Assembly (NCBI GenBank): GCA_946481585.1
Contig: CAMLOF010000015.1
Span: 1-22,224, forward strand
DNA length: 22,224 nucleotides
Reading direction: 5' to 3'
Source: an uncultured Macromonas sp.
GTDB lineage: Bacteria; Pseudomonadota; Gammaproteobacteria; Burkholderiales; Burkholderiaceae
Numbering within the stretch: the stretch's first letter is position 1; each line of letters opens with the position of its first letter. The translations under genes and the position numbers were made by a program. Shown here piece by piece: positions 1 through 8,018 of the stretch. Below the pieces are notes generated by a model. That model was not told the DNA's origin. It saw only the letters and a program-made list of their open reading frames with translations, and did no database searches.

Positions 1-1278
1 CTGACCGCAGCGTTGGCGCGCCTGCATGCCCGGGCCGGGCGGCGGGTGCGTGTGTTCAAGTGCGGGCCGGACTTTCTGGACCCGCACTGGCACGCGCTGG
101 CCAGCGGTGCGCCGGTGCACCAGATCGACCTGTGGATGACGGGTGAGGACGATATCCGCGAGCGTCTGCACGCAGCGGCGCAAGAGGCCGATCTGATCCT
201 GGTCGAGGGGGTGATGGGACTGTTCGATGGCGAACCGAGCGCGGCCGATCTGGCGCGGCGCTTCGGTTTGCCGGTGCTGGCGGTCATCAATGCGTCGTCC
301 ATGGCTGGTACGTTCGGTGCGCTGGCGCATGGCCTGCAGCACTACCGACCGGGGCTGCCTTGGGCGGGCGTGCTGGCCAACCAGGTGGGCAGCGAACGGC
401 ATGCGCAGATGCTGCAGGATTCACTGGATGACCCTGCACATTGGCTGGGAGCCCTGCGGCGCGACGCGGCCTGGGCCTTGCCGGAACGTCACCTGGGTTT
501 GACGGTAGCCGGGGAAATCGACGACGCGTTGCAGCGGCTGGATGCCGCCGCCGACGTGCTGAGCGATACGCCACTGGGGCGCATGGACCTGGGTGACTTG
601 CAGCGTTGGGCGGTGAACTTCGCGCCGCCTGCTAAGCCATCTGCACCACCGCAGTTGTTGGCTGGCCGCAAGGTGGCGGTGGCGCGGGACAGGGCCTTCT
701 GTTTCATCTACGACGCCAACGTGGACACCTTGCGGGCGCTCGGGGCAGAAGTGTTGTGTTTCTCGCCGCTCGCGGGTGAGCCCGTGCCTGATTGTGATGC
801 TCTGTGGCTGCCCGGGGGCTACCCGGAATTGCACGCGCGGGCGTTGGGCGCGCAGCACGCGGTGCGTGCCAGCCTGTTGGCCCATGTAGAGGCAGGGCGC
901 CCCGTGTGGGCGGAATGCGGCGGCATGATGGCGCTGTTTGACGAGCTGGAAACGCGCGAAGGTGAAGTGCATGCAATGTGGGGCCTGCTGCCTGGCAGGG
1001 TCACCATGCAAAAACGCTTGGCAGCGCTGGGGCCGCAGCAACTGGCGCTGCCGCAAGGCACGCTGCGCGGCCATACCTTCCATTACTCCACGGCGGCAAC
1101 GAGCGCCAGGGTGTTGACCCGCACCGCGCGTCCAGACGCCGAGCCCGTAGCCAATGCTGGGGAGGCGCTTTACCAGTGTGGCAGCGTCCGGGCCAGTTAC
1201 TTTCACGCCTGGTTCGCGTCGGCGCCCGCTGCTGCTGCGAGCCTGTTCCTGCCCGAGGTACAAGGGGGACACCAATGA
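1..1278 (+). CDS. cobB: Cobyrinate/hydrogenobyrinate a,c-diamide synthase, 5'-truncated by window edge
   Basis: CobB amidates the a and c acetate side chains of (hydrogeno)byrinate, using glutamine and ATP. The frame is open from base 1, and its first codons (L-T-A-A-L-A-R-L) match the region just after the P-loop in this family. The true start and the Walker A loop therefore lie upstream, with roughly 20-25 residues missing. Visible hallmarks are FKCGPDFLDP near the start, EGVMGLFDG from visible codon 69, and a C-terminal class I glutamine amidotransferase domain. That domain has LPGGYPE, the nucleophile Cys in AECGGM (visible codon 306) and a late His in SYFHAWF. The stop overlaps the next start codon (ATGA at 1275-1278), so it is translationally coupled to the BtuF-like gene. 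The TTG at position 13 is only an internal codon, not the start. Confidence 0.95.
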   Translation: MTAALARLHARAGRRVRVFKCGPDFLDPHWHALASGAPVHQIDLWMTGEDDIRERLHAAAQEADLILVEGVMGLFDGEPSAADLARRFGLPVLAVINASSMAGTFGALAHGLQHYRPGLPWAGVLANQVGSERHAQMLQDSLDDPAHWLGALRRDAAWALPERHLGLTVAGEIDDALQRLDAAADVLSDTPLGRMDLGDLQRWAVNFAPPAKPSAPPQLLAGRKVAVARDRAFCFIYDANVDTLRALGAEVLCFSPLAGEPVPDCDALWLPGGYPELHARALGAQHAVRASLLAHVEAGRPVWAECGGMMALFDELETREGEVHAMWGLLPGRVTMQKRLAALGPQQLALPQGTLRGHTFHYSTAATSARVLTRTARPDAEPVANAGEALYQCGSVRASYFHAWFASAPAAAASLFLPEVQGGHQ

Positions 1279-2093
1279 GTACTGACCTCGGACCACAACG
1301 CATTGTCTGCTTGACCGAAGAGACCACCGAGTGGCTCTACCTGCTGGGGCAGGAGCACCGTATCGTCGGCATCAGCGGCTACACCGTGCGGCCCCGGCGC
1401 GCGCGGGAGGAAAAGCCCAAGGTCAGCGCCTTTCTCAACGCCAAGATCGACAAGATTCTGGAGTTGCAGCCGGATTGCGTGCTTGGGTTCTCTGACCTGC
1501 AGGCCGACATTGCGGCGGCACTGGTACGCGCAGGCGTGCAGGTGACCGTGTTCAACCAGCGCAGCGTGGAACAGATCTTTTCTGTCCTTTATCAGGTGGC
1601 CGCCATGGTGGGCTGTGAGGCACAGGCGCAGCAGTGGGTGGCGCAACGGCGTGAACGCATTGCGCAGATCGAGGACGCGGTGAAGGGGTTGCAGGCACAA
1701 GGGCGGCGCAGGCCGCGCGTGTTCTTCGAGGAGTGGGACGATCCGCACATCAGCGCCATACGCTGGGTGTCCGAGTTGATGGGTATTGCTGGCGGCGATG
1801 ACATCTTCCCGGAGCTGGCACAGCAAGCTATGGGTAAGCAGCGCATCATTGCCGATGGGGCCGAGATCGTGCGGCGTGCGCCGGACATCGTGATCGGATC
1901 GTGGTGCGGCAAGAAGTTTCGCTCCGAAAAGGTGGCTGCACGCGCTGGCTGGCAAGACGTGCCTGCTGTGAAGAACGGTCAGCTGTTCGAGATCAAGTCG
2001 GCCGACATTCTGCAGCCCGGTCCGGCGGCATTGACCGATGGCCTGGAGCAGTTGCACCGCATCGTTGCCGAATGGATGGTCGAGCATGGTTGA
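1275..2093 (+). CDS. BtuF-like cobalamin-binding protein without signal peptide
   Basis: This 272-aa protein belongs to the helical-backbone periplasmic binding protein family (BtuF/FepB/FhuD type). Family features are PQRIVCLTEETTEWLYLLG at the N-terminus, a KILELQPDCVLGFSDLQ segment and a C-terminal PGPAALTDGLEQLH segment. It starts directly with the mature-domain fold: there is no hydrophobic leader, Tat motif or lipobox. It should therefore be cytosolic unless the start is wrong. The ATGA overlap with cobB fixes the start, because any longer form would have to run inside cobB in another frame. A separate BtuF with a signal peptide lies two genes downstream, so this is a divergent paralogue. 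It could bind corrinoid intermediates in the cytoplasm. That role is inferred only from fold and neighbours. Confidence 0.85.
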   Translation: MSTDLGPQRIVCLTEETTEWLYLLGQEHRIVGISGYTVRPRRAREEKPKVSAFLNAKIDKILELQPDCVLGFSDLQADIAAALVRAGVQVTVFNQRSVEQIFSVLYQVAAMVGCEAQAQQWVAQRRERIAQIEDAVKGLQAQGRRRPRVFFEEWDDPHISAIRWVSELMGIAGGDDIFPELAQQAMGKQRIIADGAEIVRRAPDIVIGSWCGKKFRSEKVAARAGWQDVPAVKNGQLFEIKSADILQPGPAALTDGLEQLHRIVAEWMVEHG

Positions 2094-2664
2094 GCGCATG
2101 AACATCGCACGGGCTGAGCTGATCTTGGGCGGCCAGAAGAGCGGAAAGTCGCGGCGGGCCGAAGACTTGGCGCGCGCATGGCTGGCGCAGCCCGGCCACC
2201 GGACGTGTTTGCTGGCAACCGCCCAGCCTTGGGACGATGAGATGCGCGAGCGCATTTCTCGCCACCAGCGCGATAGGGCAGAAAGGGTGCCTGGCATGTC
2301 CACGCTGGAGGTGGGGGCTGGTTTGGTAGAGGTTCTGGTGCGCGAGAGCCGCCCGGACACGCTGCTGGTGGTGGACTGCCTGACCTTGTGGTTGACGGCA
2401 GGGTTGATGCCGATGGCTGGTGAACCCTGGTCTGCTGACGAGCTTGATGCCCAGCAGGCCAACCTGGTGGATGCCTTGGGGCGCGCGCCTGGGCCCGTGG
2501 TGATCGTCAGCAACGAGATCGGGCTGGGCGTGATTCCCATGGGGCGTGATGTGCGCGCCTTCGTGGATGCGCTGGGACGCTTGAACCAGTGCGTGGCCGG
2601 GGTGTGCGAGCGTGTCATCTTCATGGCGGCGGGCTTGCCCATGGTGCTGAAAGGAAACACATGA
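2086..2664 (+). CDS. cobU: Adenosylcobinamide kinase / adenosylcobinamide-phosphate guanylyltransferase
   Basis: This bifunctional enzyme (CobU in enterics, CobP in Pseudomonas denitrificans) phosphorylates adenosylcobinamide and then transfers GMP to give GDP-cobinamide for nucleotide-loop assembly. The 192-aa product has the P-loop GGQKSGKS (residues 15-22). It also has the ERISRHQRDR segment, whose His60 is the expected guanylylated residue, plus VVDCLTLWL, IVSNEIGLGVIP and a C-terminal LGRLNQCVA segment. The Trp that usually follows the His-containing segment is not obvious here. Two starts are possible: ATG 2086, overlapping the previous gene by 8 bp, or ATG 2098, just after its stop. 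Neither has a strong Shine-Dalgarno. The stop overlaps the btuF start (ATGA, 2661-2664). It serves both salvage and de novo synthesis. Confidence 0.94.
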   Translation: MVERMNIARAELILGGQKSGKSRRAEDLARAWLAQPGHRTCLLATAQPWDDEMRERISRHQRDRAERVPGMSTLEVGAGLVEVLVRESRPDTLLVVDCLTLWLTAGLMPMAGEPWSADELDAQQANLVDALGRAPGPVVIVSNEIGLGVIPMGRDVRAFVDALGRLNQCVAGVCERVIFMAAGLPMVLKGNT

Positions 2665-3608
2665 CCAGGGTTTTGACTAGGGCCTGGCGCAGTGCGCTGG
2701 CCCTCGTGCTGCTTGGCGCGTGCTGGGCGGGCAGCGCGTTACACGCGGCACCGTTGGAGGTGACCGATGACCGTGGCCAGCTGGTGCGTTGGGAGCAGGT
2801 GCCGCAGCGCATCGTGTCGCTGCTGCCGTCGTTGACCGAAACGGTTTGCGAGCTGGGCCAGTGCCACCGCTTGGTGGGGGTGGACCGCTATTCCAACTGG
2901 CCGCAGGCCGTGACACGGCTGCCGCAGCTGGGTGGCGGGTTGGACCCGAACATTGAAGCCATTGTTGCGCTGCGGCCAGATGTGGTGCTGGTGAGTACCG
3001 CCACGCGGGCCAGTGACCGCCTGCAGGCATTGGGCCTGAAGGTGGTGGCACTGGAACCCAAGACCCATGCCGACGTGCGCCGGGTGCTGGGCAAGGTGGC
3101 GCAGGTGCTGGGCCTGCCCGTGAGCGACAGCGAGCGGGTGTGGCGGCACATTGACGCAGCGGTGTCGGCGGCGGCGCAGTCCTTGCCTGCGGCGGTGCGG
3201 GGCACGCGCGTGTATTTCGAGGTCAACCGTGCGCCCTACGCGGCGGGCGAATCCTCCTTTATTGGCGAGACGCTGCAACGGCTGGGTGCGCGCAACATCG
3301 TTGGGGCAGCGCTTGGGCCATTCCCAAAGCTCAATCCAGAGTTCGTGGTGCGTGCCAACCCCGATGTGATCATGGTGGGTGACCGCAACTTCGCGGGCAT
3401 GACCGACCGGCCAGGCTGGGCGGGCATTCGCGCGGTGCGCGAAAAGCGCCTGTGTGTGTTTCCCACGGCAGACGCCGACCTGCTGGTGCGGCCGGGCCCG
3501 CGCATGGCAGAGGCGGCTCGCATCATGGCTGCGTGCTTGGCAGACAAGGCGCCGGGGGCCACGGGCGACGCGCGGCGGCCAGTGCTGCAGGGCAAGGGGC
3601 AGCCTTGA
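2661..3608 (+). CDS. btuF: Periplasmic vitamin B12-binding protein of the BtuCD importer
   Basis: This 315-aa substrate-binding protein has an N-terminal export signal: a charged start (MTRVLTRAWR), a hydrophobic stretch at residues 11-24, and a likely signal peptidase I site after LHA (residue 29). An LGAC sequence ending at Cys21 could alternatively act as a lipobox. The mature part shows the family pattern PQRIVSLLPSLTETVCELG. It is followed by VGVDRYSNWP, the region that contacts cobalamin in BtuF, and by NIEAIVALRPDVVLVS. AAAGGA lies just upstream of ATG 2661, inside the end of cobU. The permease and ATPase genes follow directly, so this encodes the binding protein of a complete BtuFCD importer inside a biosynthetic operon. 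Confidence 0.92.
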   Translation: MTRVLTRAWRSALALVLLGACWAGSALHAAPLEVTDDRGQLVRWEQVPQRIVSLLPSLTETVCELGQCHRLVGVDRYSNWPQAVTRLPQLGGGLDPNIEAIVALRPDVVLVSTATRASDRLQALGLKVVALEPKTHADVRRVLGKVAQVLGLPVSDSERVWRHIDAAVSAAAQSLPAAVRGTRVYFEVNRAPYAAGESSFIGETLQRLGARNIVGAALGPFPKLNPEFVVRANPDVIMVGDRNFAGMTDRPGWAGIRAVREKRLCVFPTADADLLVRPGPRMAEAARIMAACLADKAPGATGDARRPVLQGKGQP

Positions 3609-4621
3609 GTGGGGTGTCGCCGATGGCTCGCCGTGCCTGGTGGCTGAGTGCCGTTCTGGTGTCCGCCGCCGCCATCTTGATGATTCTGGGAACCAGTGTG
3701 GGCAGCACGGGGCTGGACAGCCTGCGGGCCATGTGGCAAGACCCCGTGGCCGCGCAGATCGTCTGGGACATCCGCTTGCCACGCTCGCTGGGGGCCTGGC
3801 TGGCTGGCGCGCTGCTGGGCCTGGCTGGCGCAGTAGCGCAGGGGCTGTTCCGCAACCCGCTGGCAGATCCGTACTTGTTGGGTAGCGCCTCGGGCGCATC
3901 TTTGGCTGTGGCGCTGGCCTTGGCACTTTTTGGCGGCAGCCCCTTCGCCACCGCCTGGGTGTTGCGGCTGGGCCTCACCGGGGCGGCGTTTGCCGGTGCC
4001 GTGGCGGCGGTGCTGCTCACGCTGGTGCTGGCGCAAGGCGTGCAGCACAGCCTGCGCCTGTTGCTGGCTGGTGTCATCGTGGGGGTGGTGCTGGGGGCCA
4101 TGACGTCGCTCGTCATGCTCACACACCCGGACGTGTTGCAGGCCATGCAGGCTTTCATGCTGGGCTCCACGGGCTTTGTGGGTTGGAGCGCGGCGGGTGT
4201 GATGGCCGTGCTGCTGCTGCTTTGCGCCGTGGCGGCAGTGGGCTTGAGCCGCGTACTCGATGGCCTGAGCCTGGGCGAGTCCACGGCACAGAGCCTGGGT
4301 TTGCCACTGGCGCCCATGCGTGCCGCACTGGTGGCGGTGCTGGCGCTGGCCACGGGCACGGCGGTGGCACAGACGGGGTTGATTGCCTTCGTGGGGCTGG
4401 CGGCACCGCACCTGGTGCGATCGGTGGTAAAGACGACCCACAACCGATTGGTGCTGTTGTCCGCATTGGCGGGTGGAGCCTTGCTGCTGGGTGCCGACGT
4501 GCTGGCGCGCGCCGTGCTGGCACCCCAGGAATTGCCGGTGGGTGTGCTCACGGCGGTACTGGGGGGCGGCTACTTGCTGTGGCTGATGTACCGAGGCCAA
4601 GGCCGAGGGGGCTGGCGATGA
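3605..4621 (+). CDS. btuC: Vitamin B12 ABC transporter permease
   Basis: This integral inner-membrane protein of the BtuC/FecCD family dimerises to form the corrinoid translocation path. The sequence is highly hydrophobic with many predicted membrane helices. It carries the family segment IRLPRSLGAWLAGALLGLAG near the N-terminus, FRNPLADPYLLG soon after, and the C-terminal GLIAFVGLAAPHLVR (residues 252-266 counted from the internal ATG 3623). The start is uncertain. TTG 3605 overlaps the btuF stop (TTGA) and has AGGGGC a few bases upstream. GTG 3614 and ATG 3623 are in-frame alternatives that shorten the protein by 3 or 6 residues. The stop overlaps the btuD start (ATGA, 4618-4621). Confidence 0.93.
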   Translation: MSGVSPMARRAWWLSAVLVSAAAILMILGTSVGSTGLDSLRAMWQDPVAAQIVWDIRLPRSLGAWLAGALLGLAGAVAQGLFRNPLADPYLLGSASGASLAVALALALFGGSPFATAWVLRLGLTGAAFAGAVAAVLLTLVLAQGVQHSLRLLLAGVIVGVVLGAMTSLVMLTHPDVLQAMQAFMLGSTGFVGWSAAGVMAVLLLLCAVAAVGLSRVLDGLSLGESTAQSLGLPLAPMRAALVAVLALATGTAVAQTGLIAFVGLAAPHLVRSVVKTTHNRLVLLSALAGGALLLGADVLARAVLAPQELPVGVLTAVLGGGYLLWLMYRGQGRGGWR

Positions 4622-5445
4622 ACCGCTATGCGATTGAAGCCAGCGGGGTGCGCGCCACGCTGGGCCGCAGCGAAGTGCTGCACGGCATCGATTTGGCGAT
4701 TGAACAAGGGCGATGGACCGCCTTGGTGGGGCCCAACGGCGCAGGCAAGTCCACGTTGCTCAAGGCGCTGGCCGGGCTGTTGCCACATGGCGCGGCACAA
4801 GGGCAGGTGAACCTGTTTGGTCGACCTTTGCGCGAACTGCCTCACCGAGAACGTGCGAGGCAGCTTTCGTGGCTGGGTCAGAACGAATCGGCCAGCGACG
4901 ACCTGACCGTGCACGACGTGGTGATGCTGGGCCGCCTGCCGCACCAAGGGTGGCTGGCGCCGCCCAGCGCAGCCGACATGGCCGCCGCAGAGCGGTCGTT
5001 GCGGGCCACCCAGGCCTGGGAATGGCGTGACCGGCCCTTGGCGGCGCTTTCTGGCGGCGAGCGCCAGCGGGTGCTCCTGGCCCGCGCCCTGGCAGTAGAG
5101 GCTCAGGTGCTGTTGATGGACGAACCGTTGGCCAATCTTGACCCCCCGCACCAGGCGGATTGGCTGGCCATCGTGCAGGGCCTTGTGCGCGAGTGCCGCA
5201 CGGTGGTCAGCGTGCTACACGAGATAGGCATGGCTTTGCACGCCGATGAACTGGTGGTGATGGCGAAAGGCCGCGTCACCCATCAAGGGGCGTGCAACGA
5301 CTCGGCCACCCACCGCGCGCTGGAAGCGGTGTTCGACCACCGGGTGGCCGTGCGCGAATTGGCCGGTCAATGGGTGACTTTGCCTCTGCCAGGCGGCTGT
5401 GCTGATGGCGCCTCTGGGATACCGGTTTGTAGTGAGGGATATTGA
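4618..5445 (+). CDS. btuD: Vitamin B12 ABC transporter ATP-binding protein
   Basis: This 275-aa cytoplasmic ATPase of the BtuFCD importer has all the ABC elements in order. Walker A is GPNGAGKST (residues 38-46), the Q-loop region is LSWLGQNE, the signature is LSGGERQ (144-150), Walker B is VLLMDEP (164-170), and the H-loop His is H201 in SVLHE. The C-terminal tail is a little longer than in minimal BtuD proteins and ends with a Gly/Cys-containing segment of no clear function. The start is fixed by the 4-bp ATGA overlap with btuC. The following gene, cobA, begins within a few bases of the stop, so transport and de novo genes share the transcript. Confidence 0.94.
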   Translation: MNRYAIEASGVRATLGRSEVLHGIDLAIEQGRWTALVGPNGAGKSTLLKALAGLLPHGAAQGQVNLFGRPLRELPHRERARQLSWLGQNESASDDLTVHDVVMLGRLPHQGWLAPPSAADMAAAERSLRATQAWEWRDRPLAALSGGERQRVLLARALAVEAQVLLMDEPLANLDPPHQADWLAIVQGLVRECRTVVSVLHEIGMALHADELVVMAKGRVTHQGACNDSATHRALEAVFDHRVAVRELAGQWVTLPLPGGCADGASGIPVCSEGY

Positions 5446-5447
5446 CT

Positions 5448-6194
5448 TTGAGTGAACCGCTGAACTTCGGTCTGGTGTCCATCGTTGGTGCAGGGCCCGG
5501 CCCTGTCGACCTCATGACCTTGCGTGCTCTCGACCGTCTCCGGCGCGCCGAGGTGGTGGTGCACGACCGCTTGATTTCGCCCGAAGTGCTCGAATTCGCC
5601 CCGGCCACGGCCTTGCGTATATACGTTGGTAAGGCCCTTGGCAACCACAGCATGCATCAGGAAGGCATCCACGCATTGCTGATTGAGCATGCCAGGGCTG
5701 GCCGACGGGTGGTTCGGCTCAAGGGGGGCGACCCCTACGTGTTCGGGCGCGGCGGCGAAGAGGTGCAGGCGCTGCAGGGCGAAGGTATCGCCTTCGAGGT
5801 GGTGCCTGGTGTCACTGCGGCCAGTGGCTGCTCGGCCGCCGCAGGCATCCCCTTGACTCACCGCGACCTCTCGGCCAGTTGCGTGTTCCTGCCGGGGCAC
5901 TTGGCCGATGATGCCGCCACACACGACTGGCGTGCGCTGGCTCGCCCTGGGCAGACCCGGGTGTTCTACATGGGCACCCAGCGCTTGCCATACATTGCAG
6001 ACCGGCTGATGGCCGCAGGGCTGTCGTCAGATACCCCGGCTGCCATCGTGCGCGATGGCACGCGCGCATCGCAGACCGTGCTGGCCTGTCGCCTCAGTCG
6101 CTTGGTGGAGCGGGCTCCAGCCTATGGCCCTCAACCCGGGCTGCTCATCATCGGCGAGACGGTGCAACTGAGCCCGCATTTCGAGACCGACTGA
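5448..6194 (+). CDS. cobA: Uroporphyrinogen-III C-methyltransferase
   Basis: CobA uses two S-adenosylmethionine molecules to methylate uroporphyrinogen III at C2 and C7. The product, precorrin-2, is the entry point to the corrin ring. The 248-aa single-domain protein is a tetrapyrrole methylase with GAGPGPVDL (residues 14-22), VVVHDRL, the diagnostic RLKGGDPYVFGRGGEE from R90, and VVPGVTAASG. It lacks the N-terminal CysG dehydrogenase domain. There is no ATG start. TTG 5448 sits 8 nt after GAGGGA (5434-5439), which is good spacing. TTG 5442 is in frame but only 2 nt from that element. I chose 5448. The gene opens the biosynthetic part of the operon. Confidence 0.95.
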   Translation: MSEPLNFGLVSIVGAGPGPVDLMTLRALDRLRRAEVVVHDRLISPEVLEFAPATALRIYVGKALGNHSMHQEGIHALLIEHARAGRRVVRLKGGDPYVFGRGGEEVQALQGEGIAFEVVPGVTAASGCSAAAGIPLTHRDLSASCVFLPGHLADDAATHDWRALARPGQTRVFYMGTQRLPYIADRLMAAGLSSDTPAAIVRDGTRASQTVLACRLSRLVERAPAYGPQPGLLIIGETVQLSPHFETD

Positions 6195-6211
6195 GACGGA
6201 CGGACCCCATC

Positions 6212-7402
6212 ATGAATGTCTCTACTTCCATACGCCACAGTGACCCCATGCAGGTTAAGGGTTGGTGCCCGGGCGCTATACGGCCCATGGCCGCCCGTGA
6301 CGGTCTGGTGGTCCGCATCCGTCCCCCGGCAGGTTGGCTCAGCCCCGCTCAGGCTCACGGCGTCGCAGTGCTGGCGGGCCGGTGGGCACAGCCGGTACTG
6401 GAGCTGACCAATCGGGCTAACCTGCAGCTTCGGGGGGTCAACCCCGCTGACCATGCCCCGCTGCTGCAAGGCATGCGCGCGCTGGGTCTGGTCGATGCGG
6501 ATGTGGCTCAAGAAGCGCGGCGCAACGTTCAGGTGCAACCGTTCTGGACGGACGGTGACATCACGCCTGCCCTGGCGCGGGCGCTGGGTAACCAGCTTGC
6601 CAGCAAAGAAGCGCCGGCACTGCCCGCCAAGTTCGGCTTTGTGGTGGACACGGGCCCAGTGCCTTGTCTGCGCGATGCACACGCGGACATCCGGATGGAA
6701 AGCCACCCCGACGGTGTGTTGATCTATGCCGATGGCGCCGATCATGGCGTGCTGAGATCCCCGCAAACGGCGGTGCAAACAGCGTTGGCGCTGGCGCGTT
6801 GGTTTTTGCACTCGGGAGGGGCACCGGCAGGGCGGGGGCGCATGTCGGCCTTGCTGCGCCAACGTCCGCTGCCGGTCGAGTGGCGGCAAACGCCTGTCGC
6901 AAGAGACTGGATGGGTGCGCCCGCGCCGGGGCCGCAGGCAGCGGGATACTTGGTCGGTTTCCCTTTTGGCCTGCTCCGGGCCAGCACGCTGGCGACGCTG
7001 GGCACCCTTGGTGCGCTGCGCCTGACGCCGTGGCGTGCGTTGTTGGTTGAAGGGGCGAAAGAGTTGCCCGCTATCCCGGAAATGATTTCAGACCCCAATG
7101 ACGTCCGGTTGCGGGTGGCAGCCTGTACCGGCGCTCCAGGGTGCGAGCAGGCGCAGGGCCTCACCCGGCCGCTGGCGTTGGAACTGGCACCGCTGGTCCC
7201 CCCGGGGAAACGGCTGCATGTGTCGGGTTGCCCCAAGGGCTGCGCCCATCCGAAGGCGGCTGTCACGGTCGTCACCACCGCCAGCAGCTTGAATCTTGTG
7301 CGTTGGGGCACCGCAGACAGCTTTCCCGACCACAGTGGGCTGGACCCATCAAGCCTCAAACAACAACTACAACAAGTCTTCTCAAATGCTGCACAGCTAT
7401 GA
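6212..7402 (+). CDS. cobG: Precorrin-3B synthase (oxygen-dependent)
   Basis: CobG hydroxylates precorrin-3A at C20 and forms the gamma-lactone of precorrin-3B using O2, the step that commits to the aerobic pathway. The 396-aa protein resembles the sulfite/nitrite reductase haemoprotein family. It has a KGWCPGAIRPM opening, ELTNRANLQLRG in the first ferredoxin-like domain, and a C-terminal iron-sulfur set. The set is C305-X5-C311 (CTGAPGC) and C340-X3-C344 (CPKGC). All four [4Fe-4S] ligands are present, so it looks active. It starts 17 bp after cobA with only a weak Shine-Dalgarno and overlaps cobH by 17 bp. Its presence together with CobF argues for the aerobic rather than the anaerobic route. 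Confidence 0.94.
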   Translation: MNVSTSIRHSDPMQVKGWCPGAIRPMAARDGLVVRIRPPAGWLSPAQAHGVAVLAGRWAQPVLELTNRANLQLRGVNPADHAPLLQGMRALGLVDADVAQEARRNVQVQPFWTDGDITPALARALGNQLASKEAPALPAKFGFVVDTGPVPCLRDAHADIRMESHPDGVLIYADGADHGVLRSPQTAVQTALALARWFLHSGGAPAGRGRMSALLRQRPLPVEWRQTPVARDWMGAPAPGPQAAGYLVGFPFGLLRASTLATLGTLGALRLTPWRALLVEGAKELPAIPEMISDPNDVRLRVAACTGAPGCEQAQGLTRPLALELAPLVPPGKRLHVSGCPKGCAHPKAAVTVVTTASSLNLVRWGTADSFPDHSGLDPSSLKQQLQQVFSNAAQL

Positions 7403-8018
7403 ACGCGATGGCGATGCCATTTACCGCCAGTCTTTTGCCATCATCCGCTCCGAGGCCGAACTCAGCCGCTTCTCAGCGGCTGAGGAAATGGCCGTGGTCC
7501 GCATGATCCACGCCGCTGGCCTGGTGGGGCTGGAGCGGCACGTTGCCTTCACTCCGGGCATGGCAGAAGCCACGCGTCAGGCCCTGCTGGCCGGTGCGCC
7601 CATACTTTGCGATGCGCGTATGGTCAGTGAAGGCATCACCCGCAAACGGCTGCCAGCCGACAATCCGGTGCTCTGCACGCTGCAAGACCCAGCGGTACCC
7701 GAGCTCGCGCGGCAGTTCCAGACCACGCGCAGTGCGGCGGCGCTGGAGCTTTGGCGCCCATACCTGGCCGGTGCCGTGGTTGCCATTGGCAATGCCCCCA
7801 CGGCCCTGTTTCACCTGCTCAACATGTTGCAGGACCCGAACTGCCCGCGGCCCGCCGCCATCATCGGATGCCCGGTGGGCTTTGTGGGGGCAGCCGAATC
7901 CAAGGCCGCGCTGATGGCGTCGGGTGGTGTGCCCGCGCTGGTGGTGCACGGGCGCCTGGGCGGCTCGGCTATCACCGTGGCTGCGGTCAACGCCCTGGCC
8001 AGCGAGAAGGAAATCTGA
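7386..8018 (+). CDS. cobH: Precorrin-8X methylmutase
   Basis: CobH moves the C11 methyl group to C12, converting precorrin-8X to hydrogenobyrinate. The 210-aa protein is a full-length CobH/CbiC member. It shows AIYRQSFAIIRSEA near the start, the catalytic histidine H42 in RMIHAAG, CDARMVSEGI, AVVAIGNAPTALF and GCPVGFVGAAESK. ATG 7386 lies inside the end of cobG. No purine-rich ribosome binding site precedes it, only a CAA-rich, probably unstructured stretch, so expression is probably coupled to cobG translation. A longer in-frame reading inside cobG is possible, but it adds residues unlike the family. The stop overlaps the cobI start (TGATG). Confidence 0.95.
   Translation: MLHSYERDGDAIYRQSFAIIRSEAELSRFSAAEEMAVVRMIHAAGLVGLERHVAFTPGMAEATRQALLAGAPILCDARMVSEGITRKRLPADNPVLCTLQDPAVPELARQFQTTRSAAALELWRPYLAGAVVAIGNAPTALFHLLNMLQDPNCPRPAAIIGCPVGFVGAAESKAALMASGGVPALVVHGRLGGSAITVAAVNALASEKEI

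Noticed and set aside
1203..2660. 485-codon antisense open frame opposite the BtuF-like gene and cobU
   Set aside because: No family resemblance, and both plus-strand genes are clearly recognised with coupled starts and stops.
2739..4600. Long antisense open frames opposite btuF and btuC
   Set aside because: Compositionally biased translations (Arg/Pro/His/Gln-rich) without motifs; they mirror codon bias of the transport genes.
4183..4617. Upstream in-frame extension of btuD within btuC
   Set aside because: The extension is low-complexity Gly/Arg-rich and lies inside btuC. The ATGA overlap at 4618 and the ABC family N-terminus fix the start.
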